Below, piece after piece: positions 56,401 to 63,768 of a stretch of 64,000 bases of DNA. The stretch is from Pseudalgibacter ostreae (GTDB taxonomy: Bacteria; Bacteroidota; Bacteroidia; Flavobacteriales; Flavobacteriaceae), in NCBI RefSeq assembly GCF_042427585.1, contig NZ_JBHMFC010000008.1, forward strand, positions 1 to 64,000, written 5' to 3'. The notes under the pieces were generated by a model. The model had not been told where the DNA came from. It ran no database searches and worked only from the letters and a program-made list of their open reading frames with translations. Made by a program: the position numbers and the translations under genes. Every line of letters begins with the position of its first letter. The stretch's first letter is position 1.

Positions 56401-59400
56401 AATTGTTAAAAATATAATCTGCTCCAAAGGCGCTTCCATTTATGCTATACTGGTATGGTGGCAAACCTCCTGCAGCCGTTACTTCTATACTGGTATTTGT
56501 TCCAGATACATAACAGGCATTCGTTATTTCTAATGTAGCGGTGGGGGTACCCACAGCGTCTATTGTAAATACATCCGATGTGGTAGAACACCCATTAGCA
56601 TCGGTTACATTAATTCTATAATCGCCTGCAGCAATATCAGTTAAGGTTCCATTTGAAAAAAGTGCCGTGGTCGTATCTGGATACACCAATTCAAAAGTAT
56701 AGGGTGCTGTACCGCCAGTAGCTTTCACTTTTACTGTAGAATTATCCAAACAGGTAACAGGTGTGGTGTCGATATCCAATATTAAATCCTCTGGGATTTC
56801 TAAGGTTTGTTGTAAGGTAACTTCACAGAGATCCGTATTGTCGTAGCGCATCATTATAGTATAATCACCCGCATCCAGATTAGAAATTGTAAATGGCGAT
56901 GTGGTTTCTGTAGTCCAGTTAACACCATTATCTATAGAGTATTGAAACCCTGTAGCGGTATTGTAATTTGCTACTGCAATTTGAATACTGCCATTTCCAA
57001 CACCACTACAAGAGGCATCACTTGCGTTAACAATATGCGCCCCAAATTCTTTGCCTTCATTTATAATAATGGGGAACGATTTTTCATCAATACACGTTTT
57101 AGGCAATTGGTAAACCCTGATATCGTCTATAGCTACGTCGTTACCATTCGTTTGTCTAACATTAGATCTTACAATAAATTTCAAGCTCGTGTTAGCACCT
57201 GGATTTAAAGTGATAGGTGTTTTAGGATATTTTTCCCATTTTTCACTTTTTGGAATATCTCCTGTTGAAAATGAAGAGATTTCTGTTCCTGAAGCATCTA
57301 CCAAGGCTATTAATAAATTAGGATCATAGATATTACTGAATGATCTTACTAAGTTTATGGCGAAAAATTCGAAATCAATAGGCTGATTAGGAATAATGTC
57401 ATGTATTTCCTTTTCGTATAAAACAGCAGATGTTGGAATGGTTGCTCCTATATTAACGGCCAAATACCTTCCTTTTGGAGTTGCTGGAGTTGTTGCAGGT
57501 GTATGATCAACAGGATTTAACCATGTGCTAAAGGGCTTTACTATTCTTGAAGTAACCGAATAATCGCCATCATTGATGCTTATACTACCATGACACTCTG
57601 TTCCCGCAGTTTGTCTTTCAAAACAATAATACGTGGTGTTTATACCTGGCGAAGTGATGTCGTTTCCATAACCAAATGTTTCATATAACAAATTACTATA
57701 GGTGGGTACAGATTCTAATTTATATTTTACCGAAACAGTATGCTCTCCCACTGGTACATTTAAAAAGGTTTTAGGATCGGCTGTGTTCGTGTTTTCTACA
57801 CCATTTAAAAAATAAGTGTAGGAGTAAGTCGCGTTTTCAGGATTATTAACGGTTATTGTACCAGAAGCCGTACCATCGCAATTATAATCAATAGCTATAT
57901 TATTATCAATAACAGGATCGACCGGTTTTTTATCTAAAATAATGCCTGGCATGGCATACACACACTCATTAGCATCCTTTACATATACGGTATACGTACC
58001 TGGTGCTACATAAGCTTCATTTACAGTGCTCCATGTGGCCTGATTATTAAAACTATATTGATAAGGCGCCGTACCTCCCTGTGGATTGGTAATACGTATT
58101 TTACCAAAACCGTTACCTGAAGGGTCGCAACCTGCCAATTCTGCTACTCCAGCAGATGCCGATATGGCGTAATCAGGTTGTGTTATAGTCACTTGCGAAA
58201 CCTCACTAAAACACTCAATGCCATCCAATGTGTATTTAATTTGCGTGGCATAAGTGCCCGCAGCAAGATTTGAAAAAGTTTCATTTGGCATATAGGTATT
58301 ACCATTGTCTATACTATATCCAATAGTGTAACCGTTGGCATTGGTAACATCAAAATGTATTTCTCCCGTGTTAGAATCGTAACAGAGAATATTTGTAGAG
58401 TTTACTTCGTAAACAGGTTCTGCATTAGCTTCAATGGTTATAGAGGTACTTGCCTCACAATCATTAGAGTCTACAATTCTCACGCTATAATTACCAGCAA
58501 TTGTGATGGGTATCACCGGATTATCTACAAAGTCTTCGCTCCCATTAATAAAATAGAAATAAGGAGGGGTACCGCCTGTTGGATATACGGTTATCTCTCC
58601 ATCGGTACATGTTATGGGTTTAGTAATGCTAGAAGTTGCTTCTAATAATGTTGGTGCTATAATTTCAACGTCTTCTGTAAACTCACACCCATCCTCTGTA
58701 CTTACTACAATAGTGTAGTTTCCTGGGTCAAGACTTGGAAATGTATAGAAATTATCTATAACAAGACCAGAATCGTTTACAGAAGTTCCGTTTTGACTAA
58801 GTGTAAATTTATATTGCGGCCTTACATCTCTTGCTTCCACATAAATATGCCCTTTATCTCCATAACATAAAGGTTGGGTTACAGTAGATTTTACAGTAAA
58901 ATCTCTTTTTCGGATTTGAACTTCTGGAACTTTAAAAATACAGGGATTAGAAGTTACACCAATTTGTCTAACAGAAGCGATATAAGCCCCTGGAACAAGC
59001 ACTTCAAACTCATTACCTTCCTGATAATCAACACCATTAATACTATACTCATAGCCTGTTGGTACATCACCAATTATAATTTTTCCAGGCGTATTACAAA
59101 TAATGTCCTCAACGGATGCAGAAGGGGCTAATAAATTTTGATACACATTAAAATAATACTGATTAAAACAGCCGCCTTGATAGTTTAGGGTTAATCTGAA
59201 TTGACCAGACTGATTAGCATCAAAAGTTGGTCCCCTACTAACTTCACCCCAACTACAAGACTCACTTTCATTAGCACAATCGTCACCAACAGTAGTCGTA
59301 CAGCTTCCTTCTACTAGTTTTTCCCATATAATGGATGAAGCATCTGTAATTTTTGTATCTATTAATCTAGAATCATTAGCACCGCATAAAAAAACTTTAG

Positions 59401-61255
59401 GTAATTTCCTACCATTATTTGGGCATTCTGCTGTAACATCCGCAAAAGGAATCACAGGGTTGTTAAGAACCGCACCGACAAAGCTTGTAACCTCAAAAAT
59501 TTGATCTATACTCTGACAAGGCGCAACAGCCGTATTATGGACATAATAAGTCCCGATTGTACTAACGCTGATGCTTTGATCAGTTCCAATAACAGGAGAA
59601 CCGCTAGGATGTGTTGACCAAGAGTATTTATCATAACCATTAGCAGCAGTTAGCACCACGCTATCTGCACAAAGCGTAGCATTTTCTCTAAAGATACAGT
59701 CATCTAAATCTGCCAAGAAATTAGTAGCTTGAGGAATTAATGCACAGAAAGTATTGCTGTTCACACTTGGATCATCCGAAATTTCAAAAGTAGGATTTTC
59801 CACGCCAAAATACGTAGTAAAGGCTTGATTTTGAATAATATTAGAACACATATCATTCAATTCATTACAAGACTCTACAACTTTAACACGAATTCTAATT
59901 TCACTTAATGGACTCTCATTTTTCTTTAAATAGGTTTTATCTATTGTAAAAACCAGCTCTCTGGTAAGTGGATCATAGGTATGACTAGAAACGGCAGGGG
60001 GCAAATCGACTAAACCAGAGGGATAATTAAAATGCACATTAATAGGCAAAATATCTCGAATCACCATATTTTGAGCATCGTCATTCCCTTTATTTTGGAA
60101 TCCGATAATATAATTCAATTCCTGTCCTAGATCAACAGTTTGTCCACCAATGTCGTTGTCATCATCATCTAATACAATTTTTGTCAATACAATTTTTGGC
60201 TGTATAACATCCACAGCAAAGGCAAAGAAATAAGCAAAATACTGATCTTGAGAACTTTCCATGCGTATAATTGCAGAAGTATCTCCATTCCCAATCACCT
60301 TTTTGGTAGGGTTTGGAACGTCCATAATACCGGTATCAAAACCTAAAGTATTCGTGCTATTTGGGTTTCTATTGGTAACTAAACCACCACCGAGCTTTGT
60401 AACTGTAGAATTAAAAAAGTTATTAATGGGTCTATCTGCCGTAAACATGGTAGTCCCATTTATTTTTAGTTTATCACCAGTAATTGGCTTATCGCCTTCT
60501 AAAGCAGCGAACGCAAACTTAGCGGTTACAGGAATTGGAGCAGGAGGTGTTTGAAATCCAGAAATTAAAACATCCACATCATTCGTTTTATTTACAGAAC
60601 TAAAGCCATCAAAACTCGTAATGTATTTTCCTGGTAAAGTGGGGTCTTCAAAAACAATAAACAAAGACCATCCCGCAGAATGCCCCGTTCCATTATTGGC
60701 GTTTTGTGTTCTTCCTTGACCAGTAGAGACATTCCCTACCGTATAGGTTCCTAAATTATTAGAAAAACCTGTAACAATACTGGTAACATCAGCATAACAA
60801 GCATAAGGATAACTATTTCCTGTTGAAGTGCTTTGTGCATCGTAAATAATTTCCCCTTTTATGTCATGATAGCCACCCTCAGGCCCTTTAAATTTAACAT
60901 CGGTTATGGACTCAGAGTTAGCGCCTCTATTAACAGCACCCCAATATAAACCGGCATGAACAATTTGATAACAACCCGCGTTAGGGATTTCTAAATCGGC
61001 ACTACTAGAATTAAATGTTGAATTATCATTATCGATATCAACATATTTCATGTTCACCAAATGGTTATATTGATAAGTGCCATAAGGCTCTGTTTTATGC
61101 TCACTTAGAATGTTATTCCCAATTAGGCGAATGTCTCCCTGAAGCGTTTTATTAAACTTGGGAGTAAAGTCTACAAAATTTTGGGCAAAAGATTGTAAGC
61201 CCAAAAAAAGCATTAGGATATAGAATCCTATTTTTAAATAAGTAGGTTGTTTCAT
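47420..61255 (-). CDS. sprB: Giant SprB-like gliding-motility adhesin (4611 aa)
   Basis: A secreted surface protein of 4611 residues. It begins with a signal peptide (1-24), a non-repeat head with a DUF11-like segment (about 355-460), then SprB-type modules from about residue 710 to 4510 with the repeated pattern GTAPYTYSFNG...GTY...VTDANGC. About forty modules are estimated from Cys spacing, not counted exactly. A non-repeat insert interrupts them at about 1185-1390. The last 85 residues (VPENGGWGPGC, FDIFDRYGRKIATL) form the type B sorting domain recognised by the type IX system. SprB moves along the cell and drives gliding. Confidence 0.9.
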   Translation of the reverse strand: MKQPTYLKIGFYILMLFLGLQSFAQNFVDFTPKFNKTLQGDIRLIGNNILSEHKTEPYGTYQYNHLVNMKYVDIDNDNSTFNSSSADLEIPNAGCYQIVHAGLYWGAVNRGANSESITDVKFKGPEGGYHDIKGEIIYDAQSTSTGNSYPYACYADVTSIVTGFSNNLGTYTVGNVSTGQGRTQNANNGTGHSAGWSLFIVFEDPTLPGKYITSFDGFSSVNKTNDVDVLISGFQTPPAPIPVTAKFAFAALEGDKPITGDKLKINGTTMFTADRPINNFFNSTVTKLGGGLVTNRNPNSTNTLGFDTGIMDVPNPTKKVIGNGDTSAIIRMESSQDQYFAYFFAFAVDVIQPKIVLTKIVLDDDDNDIGGQTVDLGQELNYIIGFQNKGNDDAQNMVIRDILPINVHFNYPSGLVDLPPAVSSHTYDPLTRELVFTIDKTYLKKNESPLSEIRIRVKVVESCNELNDMCSNIIQNQAFTTYFGVENPTFEISDDPSVNSNTFCALIPQATNFLADLDDCIFRENATLCADSVVLTAANGYDKYSWSTHPSGSPVIGTDQSISVSTIGTYYVHNTAVAPCQSIDQIFEVTSFVGAVLNNPVIPFADVTAECPNNGRKLPKVFLCGANDSRLIDTKITDASSIIWEKLVEGSCTTTVGDDCANESESCSWGEVSRGPTFDANQSGQFRLTLNYQGGCFNQYYFNVYQNLLAPSASVEDIICNTPGKIIIGDVPTGYEYSINGVDYQEGNEFEVLVPGAYIASVRQIGVTSNPCIFKVPEVQIRKRDFTVKSTVTQPLCYGDKGHIYVEARDVRPQYKFTLSQNGTSVNDSGLVIDNFYTFPSLDPGNYTIVVSTEDGCEFTEDVEIIAPTLLEATSSITKPITCTDGEITVYPTGGTPPYFYFINGSEDFVDNPVIPITIAGNYSVRIVDSNDCEASTSITIEANAEPVYEVNSTNILCYDSNTGEIHFDVTNANGYTIGYSIDNGNTYMPNETFSNLAAGTYATQIKYTLDGIECFSEVSQVTITQPDYAISASAGVAELAGCDPSGNGFGKIRITNPQGGTAPYQYSFNNQATWSTVNEAYVAPGTYTVYVKDANECVYAMPGIILDKKPVDPVIDNNIAIDYNCDGTASGTITVNNPENATYSYTYFLNGVENTNTADPKTFLNVPVGEHTVSVKYKLESVPTYSNLLYETFGYGNDITSPGINTTYYCFERQTAGTECHGSISINDGDYSVTSRIVKPFSTWLNPVDHTPATTPATPKGRYLAVNIGATIPTSAVLYEKEIHDIIPNQPIDFEFFAINLVRSFSNIYDPNLLIALVDASGTEISSFSTGDIPKSEKWEKYPKTPITLNPGANTSLKFIVRSNVRQTNGNDVAIDDIRVYQLPKTCIDEKSFPIIINEGKEFGAHIVNASDASCSGVGNGSIQIAVANYNTATGFQYSIDNGVNWTTETTSPFTISNLDAGDYTIMMRYDNTDLCEVTLQQTLEIPEDLILDIDTTPVTCLDNSTVKVKATGGTAPYTFELVYPDTTTALFSNGTLTDIAAGDYRINVTDANGCSTTSDVFTIDAVGTPTATLEITNACYVSGTNTSIEVTAAGGLPPYQYSINGSAFGADYIFNNLTPGDYHIILRDANGCEVNLPTQTVATQLILNAEITSELDCTPSSMAIITGTVSGGYGANTYEVAINGAAYTTEAGNPFPYAATTAGTYQFRVTDAEGCTATSEVVTVDAVETPSATTITVDATCNGNNNGSVQIIPSGGVGPYMFSFDGGTFTTTSLYSGLLAGTYAYQVRDAKSCIFDGSVTINEPTDLVVSASATTLFSCATDNTPQSAEVTIAVPTTGTAPYTYSFNGSGYTATNTYSVNDNGSSQTITYSVRDAHGCIAGDSVIIDPLNAPTDLDFTASTITCDATTSTVTLTSTNGVAPLEYETLATSPIVFAKQTSNTFAGLTPGTYVFRVTDANGCYYTESVTISPVTNIAVTGLKLSDVLCYGDNTGVIEFKVSGYATSYTSVLTSGTGTLSQAIDIVTLTDLVAGTYTLEVTDTDTGCTAIETITIEEPTAPLGITATATNIHCNNYESQITTTITGGTPNYKYAAVVAGSPAPADSDYDANPIITVNTNTGADLVWDVYVKDLNDCSIFTAVTIGEEGLPTVTAPAVDNQCNVSSGFTFTATGTGIAPLSYSINGGASYQDHGTFTVNAAGSYTITVKDGNGCTATSPTATEVFAPITVSASLTQDISCFVTPEASIDITVSGGNAPYTYEVSSDGGITYSAIPGSPYTTNTSGTYQFKVTDANGCEKVTPEVIVTPKVDPEITAVAIGQNISCNGEETGALNITIDTSKGLAPFVINVLNTTTGTDYGTQTSGLAAGDYIITVTDAKGCTDTAPVSILEPDPIVLDFDVEPITCGVGGISLGRIIINSVTGGTPNYTYHVKGVNGYDEQRTNQTGSVQFFEVVDFGLYEVIITDANGCMFLQQDILVASPPEDLDIDIVTTVDCITGGAADVSIGASSTTTGTGPFYFAVYDGAGMIWDGISGGSPTWQLGTGTPAGTSFTNLTPGVIYTFIVYDDDTKCYYYETAASPIATNSTLTADAVTADNITCVGSADGDVSFTINSIYTSDTDVSYEIFDSQSLVSTGVTGTGTVPANGSLDVEDLGPLPFGNYYVLISETSGPHVGCGVVTVPFNITESAFDLSIDATVSKNENCNALGVLSATASNGTAPYQYQVVATGGTPDLTAWDTKNTFELAEGTYDVYVRDAYGCEKFVSKSIIKDAEPTIDPVSPHCFDGTPFTITLSGTTFNGNMTYSIGGQYQTSPDFTISAAGSYTVSIKDENGCIATETFVVAPPLLLDADLDLDLTCDVDARIILNPTGGTGTYNTYEVSSDGGATYTLIPGPTFNTNTDGVYRFRVTDDQGCQAVSNDVVVTPNTTPTFTTTQTNVSCNGGANGSIMVTAANGIAPYTYSIDGLPFQTSNVFKGLTAGTYSIVVQDSKKCDSAAVVITITEPTLVGGNLDLTHSLTCGIENATQAATVTVTGSGGTAPYTYSFDGINYTTTNTYKTFEAGTVTAHVKDANGCAIDAPIQIVIDALSVPTDLDFVATPVTCLATTSTVTLTATDGIGTLNYEIISPSVVAPQTSDVFTGLTPDTYVFKVTDANGCYYTESYTIDPVTNITVSGSLVNDVSCSGGNDGAVRFEAANFSGTFSYQVNGGSVISGQTDTDKIISVTGLAVGNQTIEVTDEVTGCTETFTVPVSEPTPVALVETININAHCNFGAQVSVEASGGTAPYQYAFVLDGSAPLVTDYTESATAVLNPAISANWDVWVIDANGCTDTIDVVIATDPLPSVTVPAFATDHCNVTSGFEFTVTDPVGIAPFTYSIGHGFTSNPTFTVATPGIYTVTVKDGNGCTSAVPASIEIYPALNPSVSITKLASCDDNDGEIEVKGSGGSDSTYSYAISPTSGFITQTGGVFTGLAYSTLYTITVTDDVTGCTANVETTLEAPTPVTFTASATDVSCNGGSDGEITVTLEPGNDNPIYSYEITVGPETKAAQDSNIFTGLPAGFYTVEVRSGRNCVATELVEVIEPDLVVITGLDVKPYSCITDTNTTNYATITVTSVTGGSGNYTFYEFIRGGIIVQSGNKNTYTETDLAGGDYVIHVYDDKGCSASTTTTIAPIVILETLEIDIVDAITCTNDESIQVVVNRGGVLPTNLQYTVQDKDGSITGGVYNQTNTTGTFTGLTVGNYIITVMNMDTGCLEKTVHYVNAPNTFDLTIDSVVDVTCFSDSDGSAEVTFIDRLANPTSKAGPFSYEVFNVNDLVTAVHTGTTTNAGPVTIPNLAAGTYTVNATLINTPFCTVSKNFTITAPTAALNVTTTHSEITCVTGNNDGTISAKATGGWPGGYEYQLELVSGGIQVPFSTNAIFTNLTAGDYNVRVKDSRGCEAFAPVSLVVPPPITISVSATPSLLLCFGDTNATLTASASGGQGSNYLYTLNRVTGTPTTSGPQTSSTFTGLGAGTYSITVTDGYNCTETSAEVVITEPAKVEANLIKSISQTCLTDTELTLSATGGTGTYEYSADANFTTVSAPFTSSTTISIPQGVSGIYQYYVRDTNGCSAYVSNQIKIDPFIPLTVNLTAITSHINCYGDTNGSFIATAQGGLGNYVYTLQDASGNDISPTPVQTRPGVFVDLPAGTYTVFVESGDCDATSAQITITEPALPFDATFNTTNVVCFGETDGELDIIATGGTGTIKYAISPQLNQFFETSKFENLAPGTYQAIAQDELGCYIVHDFVITEPIPVILTLIPGSELPEICEGDLDGEFSVEISGGTLPYSVSLDNVDGPYIPGAPTQTQFDFTGLAGGNHTVFVRDALDCETEWDIEFPESVLIVPEVEVAFDCTDNLLSNSVTVTVVDNGIDPSELDYSLNGAPYQTSNIFLDVASGLNHYIDVRHTNGCIVRTALFDVDQYDPLELVLEDGGLNEIVTVTTGGAAPFEYSLNGVSYGDTSTFIIYKSGDYTVTVTDSNGCTATVTKYFEFIDVCIPNYFVPENGGWGPGCTSQYKNMTFDIFDRYGRKIATLRLGDKWDGTYNGKELPTGDYWYVVKLNDKNYDREFVGHFTLYR
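48500..57020 (-). repeat. Higher-order repeat of about 1.19 kiloresidues inside the adhesin
   Basis: Modules recur in the same order at a nearly constant offset of about 3.54-3.60 kb. One unit runs from about 57.0 to 53.5 kb, a second from 53.5 to 49.9 kb, and a third, partial and more diverged, from 49.9 to about 48.5 kb. Examples of paired modules are PTDLDF...CYYTES and CNVSSGF against CNVTSGF. Coordinates are hand-measured and approximate. Confidence 0.65.
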
Positions 61256-61340
61256 GGCTGGTTATGGTTGTTATTTTTTTTTCCTATTTTTTTGGGGCTA
61301 GGAAAAAAAAGACATCATTATTTAGTTCTGTTTCATCGTT

Positions 61341-63767
61341 TTAGTTCTCTATTTTAACCATAGATCGCTCTTCGTCATAAGGTGCTTGTCCTTTTGATTC
61401 CATGGCATTTTTAGCGGTATCTAGATTAATAAATTTCTCATAATAAATATAATATTTGCTTGTATTGGCATCATAGAAAAAATCTATATTATTTTGTCCT
61501 AGAGATACTGCTTTTTGTAAAAACTCATCTCTTTTAGCAACGTCACTATGGACTGCCAATACTAGGTAATATCCTTCTTCTGTGTTTTTAACATCTTTTA
61601 CAATCTGAATATTCTTGTTACGATTTTCTCCAAAATCAAAATCTGATGCACTTAAAGGCGTATTAACTTTTGGTGTAAACGATTTAATTTGTTTTAACGC
61701 TGCTCTATCTTTTAAATAACGATCTTCTTCATTATCGTAGCTCGCACGTTTTATGCGTCGCTTTCGTTCTATTTCCGTAGCAATTCTAATTTCTTCTAAT
61801 CTCGACAGTAAAAAATCTTTTCCTCTAACCGCTAAGATCTGCTCTTTCTTTAAGGTTTCAATAGCGTTTGTATAATAAGCAGTAATAGCATCTTTCTTAT
61901 TACCTACTCTTTTTAAGCGATTTGTATTTATTTTTTCTAATTCTGAAATTTTAAAATCTTGAGATTTAATAGAGTTATCAAGCTCTATTTTTAATGCCTC
62001 CAAGGCTGCATTCTCTGCAGAGATACTTTTAAATGGTTTCGGTTCATTGTAAATACCTTGTTCACTTAAATCATTTTCATCTTTTAAATCTTTAAGATCT
62101 TTTTCTCTACCAATTAATTTTTCGTTTAAAGCTTTTAACAGATCCTTCTGTTCTACTTTAGATTTTTGTACTAATGCATTTAAATCTTCTAAAGATTTTG
62201 AAGTTGCATCACTCGGTGCTATTTGAGATTTTGCTTCTTCGGCTAAACGAGCTTTTTCAGCTTCGGCTAATTTAGCGCGTTCTGCTGCTTCCGCCTGAGC
62301 TTTAGCTGTAGCTTCACGTTTTGCCAAGGCTTCTGCGTCTGCTTTCGCTTTAGCCTCTGCTGCCAATTTCAATCTAGCGGCTTCTTCTGCTTGTAGTCTT
62401 GAGGCTGCTTCTTGTTGCGCTCTAGTTTCTGCTTCGGCTAATTTAGCGCGTTCTGCTGCTTCCGCCTGAGCTTTAGCTGCAGCTTCACGTTTTGCCAAAG
62501 CCTCCGCATCTGCTTTCGCTTTGGCCTCTGCTGCCAATTTCAATTTAGCCGCTTCTTCTGCTTGTAGTCTTGAAGCAGCTTCCTGTTGCGCTTTAGCCTC
62601 TGCTTCGGCTAATTCTAACTTAGCACGAGCCTCCAACTCTCTTTTTTCCTTTGCCTCTTCAGCTAAAACAGTTCTTGCCTCTGATTTTATCTCGGCCTGG
62701 GCTATTGCATCTTCCCTAGCCTTATTTTTTGCTTCTTCAATGGCTTCTCTATCCACTTCTGTTTTACTTGAATTGTCTTTCGCTAAGTAACGCTTCGGTT
62801 TTTGTTCTGGAATAATTAAAGCGACCTCTTCATCATCTCCACTATAATTGTAGCGGTATCTGTTTTTAAACTTAAAAGCTAATGTAATGTCATGAGAATT
62901 TCCAAAACTTGATAAATTCCCCATCGCTTTTTCAAAATTATACTCTATGGCTATTTGAGAAGTAATATTAAGCCCTATACCCGCCGACACTCCGTAAAGG
63001 GTATTATAACCTGCTTGTGCCCAAATGCCTTTAGGTACCATTAACATGGCTACTCCTGAAACAATAGTATTATCTTTTTGAAATTCAGATCGTATTAAAG
63101 TAGAGAATTTACTATCATCGAAAAAACCAGAAGTATTTACGTAACCTGTGTACATGATGTGTGGTTGTACACTTTGCTGCGGATTATTTTCTATAATTTT
63201 AGAGGTATTAAAATTATATGAAACCAAATTATTTACCGACAAACCAAAATCAAAGAAAGAAACTCCGTAGTTTATCCCTGGGTTGATAGTTATTACCGTG
63301 TTTGATGGTATGTTATTTAATGAAGGGTCAGAAAAATTTGTGATAATTTTACCATCATTTAAACCGCTTTTATAAACTGCTAGATTCATTCCAAAAGTTA
63401 AATGACTATCTGTATTTATAACGGCATTATAGGCATAGTTCAACACGGCACCAAAATTGGTCAATACACCATAATCTTGCTGAAATAACCCAACCCCGAT
63501 ACCTGCATTTTCTCTAAACCTACCAGAAAAACTAAACAAATAGGTTTGCGGCGCATTATCAAACTGAGCCCATTCCCGCTTATTGGAAAACGTAATGTAT
63601 TTATTTTGTTCCCTTACAAAACTAAAGGTAGGGTTGATAACATATTGATTAAATTTTAAAGAGTTTCTAACGGGTAATGCAAATGCCGCTGCGCCATCCT
63701 CCTTTTCTTGAGAATAAAGCTGTGTGAAACACAAAATCAAAACTATATGTAAAAGGTAGTTCCTCAT
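61341..63767 (-). CDS. sprD: PorP/SprF-domain protein with long coiled coil and SPOR-like C-terminus (SprD-like)
   Basis: About 808 residues from the ATG at 63767, which directly precedes the signal peptide; a TTG at 63779 is less likely. Residues 1-310 are a PorP/SprF barrel (NSLKFNQYVINPTFSFVREQNKYITFSN). Residues about 345-530 are an Ala/Glu/Lys-rich coiled coil with a 57-residue tandem repeat, then further charged helices. The last 75 residues (EGYYLVLAVHSD, KYYIYYEKF) resemble a peptidoglycan-binding SPOR fold. It would tie an outer-membrane secretion partner to the cell wall. The symbol rests on order relative to sprB. Confidence 0.75.
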   Translation of the reverse strand: MRNYLLHIVLILCFTQLYSQEKEDGAAAFALPVRNSLKFNQYVINPTFSFVREQNKYITFSNKREWAQFDNAPQTYLFSFSGRFRENAGIGVGLFQQDYGVLTNFGAVLNYAYNAVINTDSHLTFGMNLAVYKSGLNDGKIITNFSDPSLNNIPSNTVITINPGINYGVSFFDFGLSVNNLVSYNFNTSKIIENNPQQSVQPHIMYTGYVNTSGFFDDSKFSTLIRSEFQKDNTIVSGVAMLMVPKGIWAQAGYNTLYGVSAGIGLNITSQIAIEYNFEKAMGNLSSFGNSHDITLAFKFKNRYRYNYSGDDEEVALIIPEQKPKRYLAKDNSSKTEVDREAIEEAKNKAREDAIAQAEIKSEARTVLAEEAKEKRELEARAKLELAEAEAKAQQEAASRLQAEEAAKLKLAAEAKAKADAEALAKREAAAKAQAEAAERAKLAEAETRAQQEAASRLQAEEAARLKLAAEAKAKADAEALAKREATAKAQAEAAERAKLAEAEKARLAEEAKSQIAPSDATSKSLEDLNALVQKSKVEQKDLLKALNEKLIGREKDLKDLKDENDLSEQGIYNEPKPFKSISAENAALEALKIELDNSIKSQDFKISELEKINTNRLKRVGNKKDAITAYYTNAIETLKKEQILAVRGKDFLLSRLEEIRIATEIERKRRIKRASYDNEEDRYLKDRAALKQIKSFTPKVNTPLSASDFDFGENRNKNIQIVKDVKNTEEGYYLVLAVHSDVAKRDEFLQKAVSLGQNNIDFFYDANTSKYYIYYEKFINLDTAKNAMESKGQAPYDEERSMVKIEN
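62265..62606 (-). repeat. Two tandem 171-bp repeats coding for coiled coil
   Basis: Two in-frame copies (62436-62606 and 62265-62435), nearly identical at the DNA level, encode 57 residues each beginning EAEAKAQQEAASRLQAEEAA and EAETRAQQEAASRLQAEEAA. A third partial copy follows. The near-identity suggests recent duplication, and copy number may vary between strains. Confidence 0.85.
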
Positions 63768-63768
63768 G

